Counted from the stretch's first letter, positions 1 to 7,367 are shown. The stretch: 32,737 bases of DNA from Caproiciproducens galactitolivorans (GCF_026672255.1 NZ_JAPOHA010000018.1:626-33362); one strand, 5' to 3'. Numbers and translations are program-made. Notes: generated from the sequence alone by a model not told the origin.

Positions 1-1
1 T

Positions 2-241
2 ACGGCTACTGTAGAGGGCAAAGAATCCGTCGCAATTGCTACTGGCTACGAATCCAAGGCAAAGGGCGCATTAGGCTGCTGGATTGTAGTTTCTGAATGG
101 TCTGAGGATGATAACGGAGATTATCACATTAAAGATGTTCGGTGCGCCAAGGTTGACGGCGAAAAAATTAAGCCAGATACATACTATATGCTGAAAAATG
201 GCGAGTTTATCGAAGCTGAGTATTTGGAGGGGCTGAAATGA
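2..241 (+). CDS. C-terminal part of a phage protein resembling the DUF7666 family (5' end outside window)
   Basis: The frame is open from the left edge to the TGA at 239-241 and encodes 79 residues. It begins in a repeat-like stretch (SVAIATGYESKAKGALGCW) followed by a compact beta-rich C-terminus ending DTYYMLKNGEFIEAEYLEGLK-like sequence. Proteins with serial Ala/Thr/Gly/Ser repeats and this C-terminus occur in Firmicutes phages and are usually filed under DUF7666; I rely on memory for that family. The function is unknown. The stop overlaps the next ATG (ATGA), so the two genes are probably translationally coupled. The missing N-terminus prevents judging full length. Confidence 0.6.
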   Translation, partial: TATVEGKESVAIATGYESKAKGALGCWIVVSEWSEDDNGDYHIKDVRCAKVDGEKIKPDTYYMLKNGEFIEAEYLEGLK

Positions 242-543
242 ACGAAATAAATCAGCTTGTCCTTGATTGTATGGCGCGGGTGTTGCGGATCAATCAGACC
301 ACGGATGCAGATATATTTTTCTACTACTCTCCGCACGTTGATTGTATTGAAATCAATGGATACAAAAAAGGTTACTATAATTCTCCTGCAAATAAAGACG
401 GACGCCCAATTGTGGACTATTTGCCACTTGGAAATACAACAACAGGGATGCTTTGCATTGCTAATAAAGATTCTGAAGAAAAGCTCAGGCAATTGCTTTC
501 TTCCCTTGATGCATTGGAAAAGGAGCTTATCAATGCCAAATGA
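238..543 (+). CDS. Hypothetical phage early protein, 101 aa
   Basis: Complete ORF starting at the ATG that overlaps the preceding stop. The upstream TTTGGAGGGG gives a good ribosome binding site. The protein is small and mixed in composition: a central aromatic segment (ADIFFYYSPHVD) and a helical C-terminus rich in Leu and Lys. No catalytic motif, signal peptide or membrane segment is visible. Its 3' end overlaps a 36-aa ORF by 11 bases. Position at the head of a recombination block suggests an early accessory role, but no function can be assigned. Confidence 0.7.
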   Translation: MNEINQLVLDCMARVLRINQTTDADIFFYYSPHVDCIEINGYKKGYYNSPANKDGRPIVDYLPLGNTTTGMLCIANKDSEEKLRQLLSSLDALEKELINAK

Positions 544-643
544 TTACGGCTATTCAGCCGCTCAAGTTGCCTATGACCGGCAAGAAGGGCCTGATCCGTT
601 TATAAAAGAAAGAGAGGATTACATAGATGAAGATAACCAATAA
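533..643 (+). CDS. Small acidic phage protein, 36 aa
   Basis: A short ORF in a different frame from its neighbours begins at the ATG at 533, inside the end of the previous gene, and runs to TAA at 641-643, inside the start of the nuclease gene. The upstream AAGGAG (520-525) is a plausible ribosome binding site. The product begins MPNDYGYSAAQVAYDRQEGP and is acidic, with no recognisable domain. Very small proteins with a DYGY.AAQ.AYD-type start are common in Gram-positive phages next to recombination genes, which supports a real gene. Role unknown. Confidence 0.55.
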   Translation: MPNDYGYSAAQVAYDRQEGPDPFIKEREDYIDEDNQ

Positions 644-1490
644 AACAGGATTGCCTCAAGCCTTTGTCCAGATGGCACAGAGTGATTATATGCCTACCCC
701 GAAACGGTATAGCGCAACCGCTCTTTTAAAAGGTATCCGCGAGGTTATTCTCGAACGCCGCCACGGGGATGAAATCGAACAAGATGTATCGGACATGATT
801 TGGCTTTTGTTCGGAACGGCGGTTCATAGCGTCCTTGAGCATCAGACCGAAGGAGAAACCGAATTCAAAGAGGCATTTGTTGATATGCCGGTCGGGGATT
901 ACACGGTATCCGGTAGATTTGATCTTTACGACGCGGCAACCGAAACCATTACTGATTATAAGACCTGTTCCGTCTGGAAAGTCATCTACGGCGATTATGA
1001 GGATTGGAGAAAGCAATTACTTATTTATGCCACTATTATGAACTATTGCGGATTCCCTGTAAAGCACGGACAGATTGTTGCAATAATGAAAGACCATCAG
1101 AAAACAAAAGCAAAAAATGATTCTTCATATCCGCAGCTTCCAGTAAGAACGTTATTATTTGATTTTAAGGATTCCGACTTTGAAGAAATCAATGCCTTTA
1201 TCGTAGAACGCCTATCTGAGATTGCGGCGGCTGAAAAATTGCCGGATGAGGAACTCCCTGTGTGTACTCTGGATGAACGTTTCAATAGTGGAGATAAGTA
1301 CGCAGTCATGAAAAAAGGTCGGAAAACAGCGCTGAGAGTATTGGATAGCGCCGAAGCAGCAGACGAATGGAAAGAGCAAAATGGCGGTGACTACATAGAA
1401 CTCCGTCCCGGAGAAGATAAGAAGTGCAAAGATTATTGCTCTGCCTGTGAATTCTGTTCTTACTACAAAGAACATGTCAAGGGGGCATAG
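627..1490 (+). CDS. PD-(D/E)XK nuclease with Cas4-like C-terminal cysteines, probable recombination exonuclease
   Basis: A 287-aa protein with the core of the PD-(D/E)XK superfamily: GTAVHSVLE at residues 63-71, SGRFDLYD at 95-102, ITDYKT at 108-113 (putative metal ligands D98 and D110, catalytic K112) and QLLIYA at 130-135. Four cysteines near the C-terminus (C267, C271, C274, C277) resemble the iron-sulfur cluster ligands of Cas4/AddB-type nucleases. It lies directly before a Rad52-like annealing protein, so it probably resects DNA ends to expose single strands, as lambda Exo does for Beta. The start overlaps the preceding 36-aa ORF. Directionality and cluster binding are inferred. Confidence 0.8.
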   Translation: MKITNKTGLPQAFVQMAQSDYMPTPKRYSATALLKGIREVILERRHGDEIEQDVSDMIWLLFGTAVHSVLEHQTEGETEFKEAFVDMPVGDYTVSGRFDLYDAATETITDYKTCSVWKVIYGDYEDWRKQLLIYATIMNYCGFPVKHGQIVAIMKDHQKTKAKNDSSYPQLPVRTLLFDFKDSDFEEINAFIVERLSEIAAAEKLPDEELPVCTLDERFNSGDKYAVMKKGRKTALRVLDSAEAADEWKEQNGGDYIELRPGEDKKCKDYCSACEFCSYYKEHVKGA

Positions 1491-1492
1491 GC

Positions 1493-2233
1493 ATGGATCT
1501 GAAATTCCCGCTTTTAACTGCGGATGATATTGAAGTAAAGGTTAAAAAAGTTTCCGAAAAAGGTGCTACTGTATTGCTTTATAAGACGGCTCGTGTTGAT
1601 ATGAATATCCTTGACCAGATAGTCGGCCCTTTGAATTGGAAATGCTTTTATCATGATGTAAAGGGGAATCTTTACTGCGAGATTTCAATTTATGATTCTG
1701 ACAAGCAGGAATGGGTTTCCAAGGAAGATTGCGGAATTGAAAGCCGCGAGGATGGTGAGGGAAATCAACGCAAAGGGGAAGCGTCGGATGCATTTAAGCG
1801 CGCCGGGTTCAAATGGGGCATTGGTCGGGAACTTTACACAGCACCGTTTACTTTTATCCATTGTGCAACGAAGCAGAAAAGCGACGGCAGAAGCTACGAG
1901 ATGGCCAACCCCTTTGCTCGATTCAATGTAAAATCCATTGGTTACGATGATTCAGGAAGGATCAACGTTCTTTCCATTTGTGATGACAAGGGAAAAATGG
2001 TTTACGAATTGGGGCAGAAGGAACCGCAGGAGCCAGAGCCGGAATACATAGACGAAATAAAGCAGACAGTGATTTTGAAAGAACTGCATCGAACAGGTTG
2101 GGACGCTAAAGGAATGTTGACATATCTTGCAGAAAAATTTCCAAAAACCCCGCCGGACGCTATCGGTCATATAACCGAGAAACAGTTTACGTTTATCGTT
2201 AAGGCCCTTGAAAAGAAGCCTGATAAAACATGA
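1493..2233 (+). CDS. Rad52/Sak-like single-strand annealing protein
   Basis: A 246-aa protein whose residues 94-114 carry the signature of the Rad52 family: a Lys-Gly-Glu-Ala-Ser-Asp start, then AFKRAGFKWGIGREL. The N-terminal 120 residues form the expected mixed alpha/beta annealing core; residues 170-246 are a charged tail with a helical segment ending in Lys. Such proteins coat single strands and anneal complementary sequence in RecA-independent recombination. The partner is the nuclease encoded just upstream, two bases away. It overlaps the next ORF by four bases (ATGA). The family call comes from motif reading, not from a profile search. Confidence 0.72.
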   Translation: MDLKFPLLTADDIEVKVKKVSEKGATVLLYKTARVDMNILDQIVGPLNWKCFYHDVKGNLYCEISIYDSDKQEWVSKEDCGIESREDGEGNQRKGEASDAFKRAGFKWGIGRELYTAPFTFIHCATKQKSDGRSYEMANPFARFNVKSIGYDDSGRINVLSICDDKGKMVYELGQKEPQEPEPEYIDEIKQTVILKELHRTGWDAKGMLTYLAEKFPKTPPDAIGHITEKQFTFIVKALEKKPDKT

Positions 2234-2781
2234 TTATTCAATTTGATAAAGCGAAATGGAACCAGGATTCGGAGGGCTTTTGGTTGTCCCTCCGGGTCAA
2301 GGCTCCAGCATTGGCAAAAGAATTTGTATCCGGAATTCAGGATCGCATTTATGATGCGGAGCTGAAACAGCACCGTGAAAAGCGTTCACTTGATGCTAAT
2401 TCGTATTGCTGGGTTTTATGTCAGAAGATTGCGGAGGCCGTTCGCAATATTACGAAGGAAGAAGTCTATCAAGACGCAATAAAACACTCCGGACAGTTTG
2501 AATCTTTAGTCTTAAAAAATGATGCGGTCGAAACATTTATCCATAGGTGGTCTGGACACGGATTGGGCTGGTTCGCGGAAAAAATTGAGGGCAATATGCC
2601 AGGATATACCCAAGTTATCGCTTATTATGGTTCCTCTGTCTATGATACGAAAGAAATGAGCGTTCTGCTGGATTATGTGGTAAATCTGGCAAAAGGCCTA
2701 GGTATCGAAACCGCTACGCCGGAGCAGCTCGCAAGTATGAAGGAGGAATATGAGATTGCACAAACAAACAAAAGCCTGTGA
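2230..2781 (+). CDS. NinB-like recombination protein
   Basis: A 183-aa protein with sequence typical of the NinB (lambda Orf/YbcN) family: KRSLDANSYCWVLCQKIAE near residue 52, an ETFIHRW segment, GLGWFAEK and then PGYTQVIAYYGSSVYDTKEM. Lambda NinB/Orf binds single-stranded DNA and SSB and helps to load recombinases. Here it sits after a Rad52-like protein and just before SSB, which fits. ATGA overlap with the preceding stop implies coupling; its last 32 bases overlap the HNH gene in another frame. It is longer than lambda NinB (about 146 aa). Confidence 0.75.
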   Translation: MIIQFDKAKWNQDSEGFWLSLRVKAPALAKEFVSGIQDRIYDAELKQHREKRSLDANSYCWVLCQKIAEAVRNITKEEVYQDAIKHSGQFESLVLKNDAVETFIHRWSGHGLGWFAEKIEGNMPGYTQVIAYYGSSVYDTKEMSVLLDYVVNLAKGLGIETATPEQLASMKEEYEIAQTNKSL

Positions 2782-3064
2782 TATATCACCGATTGTTAAA
2801 AATAAAGTTTGGGAGCGGGACGGACACCAATGTATCCTATGCGGGTCACCGATCGCTATGCCGAACGCGCACTATATACCACGTTCTCACGGAGGGCTAG
2901 GCATTGAGGAAAATATTGTTACCTTGTGCCTTTGTTGCCATGATAAATACGATAATAGCCAAGAAAGAAAGTTACTTAAAAACGAAATCAAGGATTATCT
3001 CCGATCAAAGTATCCTACTTGGGATGAATCAAAATTAAGGTATAGGAAGTGGAACCATGCTTAA
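2750..3064 (+). CDS. Small HNH endonuclease
   Basis: A 104-aa protein with a zinc-stabilised HNH fold: CILC (C28, C31) and CLCC (C60, C63) as the metal knuckles, NAHYIPRSHGG with H41 as the likely general base, ENIVTL with N55, and H64 following the second CxxC. Upstream AAGGAGGA (2739-2746) gives a good ribosome binding site inside the previous gene. Placement between NinB-like and SSB genes suggests a recombination or junction-processing role similar to NinG/Rap rather than a free homing endonuclease, but sequence alone cannot separate these. Confidence 0.82.
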   Translation: MRLHKQTKACDISPIVKNKVWERDGHQCILCGSPIAMPNAHYIPRSHGGLGIEENIVTLCLCCHDKYDNSQERKLLKNEIKDYLRSKYPTWDESKLRYRKWNHA

Positions 3065-3506
3065 CGTAGCCGTACTTATGGGCCGTCTCTGCGCCGACCC
3101 TGAGCCGAAGGTAACCCCCAACGGCATATCTGTAACCAGCTTTACCCTTGCCGTAGACCGCTCCTACCAGAAGTCGGGACAAGACCGGCAATGTGATTTC
3201 ATTGATATTGTGGCATGGCGTTCTACTGCGGATTTCGTGTGTAAATACTTCACAAAAGGCCAGCTCATAGCCGTGCAGGGTTCTATTCAAACCCGTACAT
3301 ATACCGACAAGGACGGAAACAAGAGAAAAGCATTTGAAGTCGTCGCGGATAACGTTCATTTTGCGGAACCAAAGCGCGACGGTAATTCCCGTAACGGCAA
3401 CAAAAGTACATATAAGGCCGACGTAGAACCTCCTGCGCCGCAATATCCAACAGGCGATACAGGAGATTTTGAAGAAATTCCATCATCAGACGACCTCCCT
3501 TTCTGA
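3057..3506 (+). CDS. ssb: Single-stranded DNA-binding protein
   Basis: A 149-aa OB-fold protein of the bacterial SSB type. It begins MLNVAVLMGRLCADPEPK, has the core FTLAVDR and QCDFIDIVAWR segments with W54, a GSIQTRTYTDKDGNK loop, a flexible Gly/Asn/Pro-rich linker (about 108-135) and the acidic tip DDLPF that recruits partner proteins. It would coat single strands during phage replication and recombination. It overlaps the HNH gene by 8 bases; GGAAGTGG just upstream acts as the ribosome binding site. Length and domain order are normal. Confidence 0.95.
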   Translation: MLNVAVLMGRLCADPEPKVTPNGISVTSFTLAVDRSYQKSGQDRQCDFIDIVAWRSTADFVCKYFTKGQLIAVQGSIQTRTYTDKDGNKRKAFEVVADNVHFAEPKRDGNSRNGNKSTYKADVEPPAPQYPTGDTGDFEEIPSSDDLPF

Positions 3507-3514
3507 GGTGAGAA

Positions 3515-3886
3515 ATGAATATCATAGATTTTATTCCTTACGGCAAGGAAAACGCAATCAGCCGCAAACAATTATCCGAACGGTGCGGCCTTCGTGACCG
3601 TGTGATGCGCAAAATGATCGAAAAGGAGCGCCGGGAGTATCCTATCCTCAATTCACAGGACGGCTCTGGATACTTCCGCCCGCTCCCCGAAGAAAAGCCG
3701 CTTGTTGAGCGCTGGTTAAGGCAGGAGCGTCGCAGAAGCCAATCGATAGGTAATTCCACCCTTGGCGCAGAAAAATGGCTTACAGGCGGTTCTACAGGAA
3801 ATTTGATTGCGGTACGAAGCTATTTGAGGGCAAAGCATAAAGTTGCGGAACCCGAACGGCAGGTAGAAGGACAAATGAGGTGGTGA
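3515..3886 (+). CDS. Hypothetical protein with winged-helix-like N-terminus, 123 aa
   Basis: The gene starts eight bases after the SSB stop with GAGGTG as ribosome binding site. Residues 13-45 (ENAISRKQLSERCGLRDRVM and the following helix) look like a helix-turn-helix: a loop, a helix, a turn at CGL and a basic recognition helix; a beta hairpin around SQDGSGYFRP could be a wing. The C-terminal 60 residues are basic and rich in Arg/Gln. Similar small proteins are found before phage replication initiators; function is unknown. The stop at 3884-3886 is five bases before the GTG of the initiator. Confidence 0.7.
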   Translation: MNIIDFIPYGKENAISRKQLSERCGLRDRVMRKMIEKERREYPILNSQDGSGYFRPLPEEKPLVERWLRQERRRSQSIGNSTLGAEKWLTGGSTGNLIAVRSYLRAKHKVAEPERQVEGQMRW

Positions 3887-3890
3887 AAAT

Positions 3891-4829
3891 GTGCTTGAAT
3901 TCGGATATGTCCGCCTGTACCGATCCCTTTTGAATTGGGAATGGTATACGGACAGCAATACGAAAGACGTATTTATTCACCTGATACTTACGGCGAACTA
4001 TGAGCCTAAAAAATGGAAAGGCAAAGTGATTCAGCGAGGGCAACGGGTATATTCTTCTCAAAAATTGGCCGATGAATTACATATGTCAAGACAGGAAGTA
4101 AGAACAGCAATAGACCATTTAGTGAAAACCGGCGAAGTAACCAACCAAACAACGCCGAAATATAGCATCATTACTGTAAAAAATTACGAATTGTATCAAC
4201 AGCTAACCAACACTTCAACCAACTCCCAACCAACAGAGCCAAATGGGGACGAAACCCCGATGAATGCTGGGTTAGAGGATGATATTTTCCAAAAACAACA
4301 CAATAAAAATGATGAAAATTCAACCAACAAAATAGCCAACAATCAACCAAATGCAAATCCGTATGAATCCTCAGAAAATTGTTGTCAAGACACATGCAAC
4401 CAACCATCAAATCAACCAACTGCTAACCAACTATCAACCAACAGCCAACCACAATGTAATAAAGCTAAAGAAAGCAAGAAAGCAATAAATAAAAAGAATA
4501 TATATATAGACGCTTTCACTTCTTATGCTGCCGGTGATTCTGATTTGCTCAATGTCCTAGAAGATTTTGCGGAAATGCGGAAAGCAAAGAAAAAACCGAT
4601 ATCCACGATTCGCACGGTAAATATGCTTTTAAAAAAATTAGATGAACTTGCGGATGATAACCAAACAAAAATCAAGATATTGGAAAAATCAATTTTTCAC
4701 AACTGGGATTCAGTTTTCCCCTTGAAAGGAGACGAGAACAACGGACGAGATTCCAACGGTACCGCAAATAATGGCTCACGTTCCGCCGGAGATAAAAAAG
4801 AAACTCCGAAATACGGACACGTTGTCTAA
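3891..4829 (+). CDS. Replication initiator protein (phage replisome-organizer type)
   Basis: A 312-aa protein. I chose the GTG at 3891 because AGGTGG lies seven bases upstream; the overlapping ATG at 3889 is out of frame and closes after 14 codons. Residues 5-105 match the winged-helix start of phage replication proteins: YRSLLNWEWYTDSNTKDVF, a QRVYSSQKLADELHMSRQEV helix-turn-helix and YSIITVKNYELYQ. Residues 106-205 are rich in Asn, Thr, Gln and Pro and are encoded by DNA with repeated AACCAAC. Residues 210-300 are a helical C-terminal domain of the kind that recruits the helicase loader. The DnaC-type gene overlaps its end by 59 bases. Confidence 0.82.
   Translation: MLEFGYVRLYRSLLNWEWYTDSNTKDVFIHLILTANYEPKKWKGKVIQRGQRVYSSQKLADELHMSRQEVRTAIDHLVKTGEVTNQTTPKYSIITVKNYELYQQLTNTSTNSQPTEPNGDETPMNAGLEDDIFQKQHNKNDENSTNKIANNQPNANPYESSENCCQDTCNQPSNQPTANQLSTNSQPQCNKAKESKKAINKKNIYIDAFTSYAAGDSDLLNVLEDFAEMRKAKKKPISTIRTVNMLLKKLDELADDNQTKIKILEKSIFHNWDSVFPLKGDENNGRDSNGTANNGSRSAGDKKETPKYGHVV
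4139..4510 (+). other. Probable replication origin: phased AACCAAC iterons plus A+T-rich unwinding region
   Basis: Inside the initiator gene the exact heptamer AACCAAC occurs at 4139, 4205, 4217, 4228, 4322, 4398, 4414, 4425 and 4436, with near copies (AACCAAA at 4143 and 4345, AGCCAAC at 4334 and 4443). Spacings of 11-12 bp (4205/4217/4228 and 4414/4425/4436) place copies on the same face of the helix. Directly after the last cluster, 4456-4510 is very A+T-rich with an ATATATATA run near 4499-4507, a suitable unwinding element. This is the layout of lambda-type origins inside the initiator gene. Low-complexity Asn/Thr/Gln coding alone could also produce such repeats, which tempers the call. 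Confidence 0.6.
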
Positions 4830-5586
4830 TTACGAACAGCGACAGATTGACATTCTGAATGCAGCGGAAGGACTGTTGACTGGTTATGATTGTCCGATCT
4901 GCAAAAACAAGGGCGTTACATACTTCCTCGAAAACGGATATGAAAAGTCTCGCGAATGCAAATGCATGGCAATCCGTCGCAGCATATGGAACATTAAAAA
5001 AAGTGGGCTGAAAAATCTGCTTCAAAAATACACCTTTGATAATTTCAAAGCAGCGGACGAATGGCAAAGAGATTTCAAAGCGGATGCGCAAAGGTTTGTG
5101 ACGGACCATAACGGAAAATGGTTTTATGCCGGCGGGCAGGTTGGAGCAGGGAAAACTCATATATGCACGGCTATCGTCCAGGCGTTTCTCAAAAAAGGCA
5201 TTGCGGCACGGTATATGCTCTGGCGTGACGAAGTCGTCCGGTTAAAGGCAATCGTAAATGACGATGAAGAATATGCAAAAGCAATCAACCCGCTTAAAAC
5301 CGTCCCAGTACTTTACATAGACGATTTCTTCAAGACTGGGGATGAGTTGGATAGGTACGGAAATATTGTTAAGAAACGTCCGACACAGGGCGATATAAAC
5401 GTCGCTTTTGAGCTTTTGAACTACCGGTACAACAATGACCAACTGGTTACGATTATTTCCAGCGAACGGACGATAGAGGAAATCCTATCCTGTGATGAAG
5501 CAGTCGGTAGCCGCATTTATCAGCGGACGAAAGATTATTGCTGGGTGCTTACGGCGCCAAAAGCAAAAAATTATAGATTGATGTGA
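4771..5586 (+). CDS. DnaC-type helicase loader, AAA+ ATPase
   Basis: A 271-aa AAA+ protein with Walker A GQVGAGKTH at residues 122-130, Walker B VLYIDDF at 180-186 and a sensor/arginine region near SSERTIEEIL and GSRIYQR. An N-terminal zinc-knuckle-like element has CPIC (C41, C44) and CKC (C63, C65), seen in many phage DnaC homologues. It would load the host replicative helicase at the origin set by the upstream initiator. The ATG at 4771 lies inside the initiator gene and has a weak ribosome binding site, so coupled translation is likely. Size is normal for phage loaders. Confidence 0.9.
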   Translation: MAHVPPEIKKKLRNTDTLSNYEQRQIDILNAAEGLLTGYDCPICKNKGVTYFLENGYEKSRECKCMAIRRSIWNIKKSGLKNLLQKYTFDNFKAADEWQRDFKADAQRFVTDHNGKWFYAGGQVGAGKTHICTAIVQAFLKKGIAARYMLWRDEVVRLKAIVNDDEEYAKAINPLKTVPVLYIDDFFKTGDELDRYGNIVKKRPTQGDINVAFELLNYRYNNDQLVTIISSERTIEEILSCDEAVGSRIYQRTKDYCWVLTAPKAKNYRLM

Positions 5587-5966
5587 TGACAATGAAATTT
5601 ACAATACCATATCCGAAAACCAAGTCAGGCATGAAGCGGTTTTGCAAAGAATTTGGTTTGAACGCCATTTATGCCGGTAAGCATTGGTCGAAGCGCCAAG
5701 CGGATTCACAATTCTGGCACAACACCGTCCATGCCGCGCTGATGGAGCAAAGAATCCCACGCAGAATGTACGAAAAACCGGTTGCGATCACGTTTTATTG
5801 GAATGACCGGATGGACTGTACCAACCATGCATACATAGGCAAGATGATCGAGGATGCGTTAAAGGGTTGGATAATTCAGGATGACGATCGGAGATTTGTA
5901 AAAGAAATTCGGCACAAGTTTTACGATCAGGATTGTATCACTGTTGAGATTACAGAGGTGAAATAA
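5586..5966 (+). CDS. RusA-like Holliday junction resolvase
   Basis: A 126-aa protein. I prefer the ATG at 5586, which overlaps the helicase-loader stop (TGATG); a GTG at 5583 and an ATG at 5592 are alternatives. The sequence has the RusA layout: N-terminal FTIPYPKTKSG, AITFYWNDRMDCTNHAYIGK with D77, MIEDALKGWIIQDDDRR with D90 and D99/D100 as likely metal ligands, and a final beta strand. RusA dimers cut four-way junctions, which fits a phage that encodes its own end resection and annealing. The spacing of the acidic residues matches the family, but K and D assignments are by eye. Confidence 0.8.
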   Translation: MTMKFTIPYPKTKSGMKRFCKEFGLNAIYAGKHWSKRQADSQFWHNTVHAALMEQRIPRRMYEKPVAITFYWNDRMDCTNHAYIGKMIEDALKGWIIQDDDRRFVKEIRHKFYDQDCITVEITEVK

Positions 5967-6148
5967 TGACGGCCGACGAAGAAATGCGCCGGGTATACGG
6001 CGCAGACAGAGACCATGAATGCCGCGATTGCGGGAATCGTGATAATTCATATTGCAGACTGACAAATAGGCGAAGAAAATGCACGGACTATGGTTTCGCT
6101 TGCGGAAGGTTTAAGGAATCAGGCAAATACAGATTTGTAGTGAAATAA
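5966..6148 (+). CDS. Small cysteine-rich protein, probable zinc finger, 60 aa
   Basis: The ATG overlaps the stop of the resolvase gene (TAATG), with GAGGTG as ribosome binding site. The 60-aa product has five cysteines (C19, C22, C30, C39, C46); CRDCGNR supplies one CxxC knuckle and the later cysteines could complete a zinc site. It is basic at the C-terminus. No enzyme motif is visible. Small zinc proteins of this kind are common at the end of phage replication modules and may bind nucleic acid; that is inference. It is the last gene before the structured leader at 6158. Confidence 0.72.
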   Translation: MTADEEMRRVYGADRDHECRDCGNRDNSYCRLTNRRRKCTDYGFACGRFKESGKYRFVVK

Positions 6149-6157
6149 TTAACCAGT

Positions 6158-6208
6158 CATAGGTAAGCTTTTAAAGTGCGCACGCCTTTCTGACGAGAAA
6201 GGGCTATG
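6158..6208 (+). promoter_or_regulatory. Structured leader element A (candidate cis-regulatory RNA or operator)
   Basis: This element fills the gap before the PP-loop gene. In order it has CATAGGT, the palindrome AAGCTT (6165-6170), TTAAA, the palindrome GTGCGCAC (6176-6183), G, and a hairpin with stem CCTTTC (6185-6190), loop TGACGA (6191-6196) and stem GAAAGG (6197-6202). The 3' arm of the hairpin contains the Shine-Dalgarno AAAGGG, so folding would hide it. An element of the same layout and spacing precedes the next gene at 7368, with every sequence difference compensated. It matches no riboswitch that I recognise. Confidence 0.65.
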
Positions 6209-6210
6209 AC

Positions 6211-7365
6211 ATGAAAAATTGTATCGAACGTATGAAAGAAAACCATACGGATGAAAAAATAGCAAGTTTTAAAGTAAAACAGCAGCAACCTTATGAATTC
6301 AAAAAGAACTACGCATACCGCAGGGCTTGGGAGTTTGCGGAGGAATGCGATAAACGCGGCCTAAATTACCACGTATCCGTTGGTGGGCTGGACAGCATCA
6401 CCTTGTTTCTTTTTCTCAAAAGTATCGGAATCCATGCACCCGGTATATCGGTTTCGTATCTGGAGGATAAGAGTATTCAAAAAATACATACACGGCTTGG
6501 AATTACCAGATTACTGTCGGCCATTAAACCGGACGGAACGCATTGGAACAAAGCTGAAATCATTCAAACCTTTGGCTTTCCGGTTCTTTCAAAGGAAACC
6601 GCTTCAAAAATTGAATTGTTACAGCATCCTTCGCCTGATAACGCTACGGTCCGCCACGCAATCATAACCGGCGAAACCGGGGAGTATGGCGGGAACCGGA
6701 AGGGAACCCGCATGAAGCTGGCGCAGAAATGGCTAAACCTTTTCGCTGGGGGAGAAAATGAGCGGGAGAATGTTAATTATCAATGCTCCCCGTTTTTGGT
6801 ATCCTCCAAGTGCTGTTATTATCTGAAGGAAAAGCCGTGTGACGATTGGGCGAAAGAGCATCACAGTGTCCCGTATCTTGGCCTGATGGCAAGTGAGGGC
6901 GGTCGACGTGAAAAATCGCTTATGATTAACGGCTGTAACTACTTCGGCAAAACAACAATCCGATCAGCACCGTTCGCAATCTTTAACCGACAGGATATTT
7001 TACAACTCGCCCTTGATCTTGATGTCCCAGTACCTAAAATTTACGGTTCCATTGAACGGAAACCAGATGGCACGCTTTACACCACCAGAGCGCAGAGAAC
7101 CGGATGCAGTATGTGTGGCTTCGGCATTCAGCTTGAAAAACGTCCACATCGTTTTGACCGGCTACATGAGGACAACCCGAAAGAATGGGATTACTGGATG
7201 AATCGGTGTTGCATTGACGAAAACGGTATTTCGTATGGGTGGGGCTTGGTTCTTGATTATTGTGGCATCCATTGGACACCGGAAACGCTTGCGGAAGATA
7301 TGGCTAAACAGAATTCAAAGAACAAAAAATCGCGAACGGATTCCGAACAACTGAAATTATTTTAA
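6211..7365 (+). CDS. PAPS-reductase/DndC-like PP-loop (adenine nucleotide alpha hydrolase) protein
   Basis: A 384-aa protein of the phage PAPS-reductase-like family. The PP-loop is SVGGLDS (residues 56-62), a variant of SGGxDS. GLMASEGGRRE at 224-234 matches the second conserved block, and cysteines C192, C201, C202, C210, C299 and C302 (including CSMC) suggest an iron-sulfur or zinc site. Family members activate sulfate or tRNA/DNA substrates with ATP; DndC takes part in DNA phosphorothioation. No other dnd genes are present, so the substrate is unknown. The start at 6211 lies eight bases after AAAGG; an earlier ATG at 6206 opens only a two-codon reading frame. Confidence 0.78.
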   Translation: MKNCIERMKENHTDEKIASFKVKQQQPYEFKKNYAYRRAWEFAEECDKRGLNYHVSVGGLDSITLFLFLKSIGIHAPGISVSYLEDKSIQKIHTRLGITRLLSAIKPDGTHWNKAEIIQTFGFPVLSKETASKIELLQHPSPDNATVRHAIITGETGEYGGNRKGTRMKLAQKWLNLFAGGENERENVNYQCSPFLVSSKCCYYLKEKPCDDWAKEHHSVPYLGLMASEGGRREKSLMINGCNYFGKTTIRSAPFAIFNRQDILQLALDLDVPVPKIYGSIERKPDGTLYTTRAQRTGCSMCGFGIQLEKRPHRFDRLHEDNPKEWDYWMNRCCIDENGISYGWGLVLDYCGIHWTPETLAEDMAKQNSKNKKSRTDSEQLKLF

Positions 7366-7367
7366 AT

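Noticed and set aside
4203-4452. CRISPR-like array suggested by repeated AACCAAC
   Set aside because: Repeats are only seven bases, spacing is 11-12 or irregular, and the stretch is inside an open reading frame; iterons fit better.
6185-6202. Resemblance of the TGACGA hairpin to the guanidine-II (mini-ykkC) riboswitch, whose loops contain ACGR
   Set aside because: Guanidine-II needs two similar hairpins with ACGR tetraloops; each leader here has one hexaloop hairpin plus two loopless palindromes, and the downstream genes are unrelated to guanidine transport.
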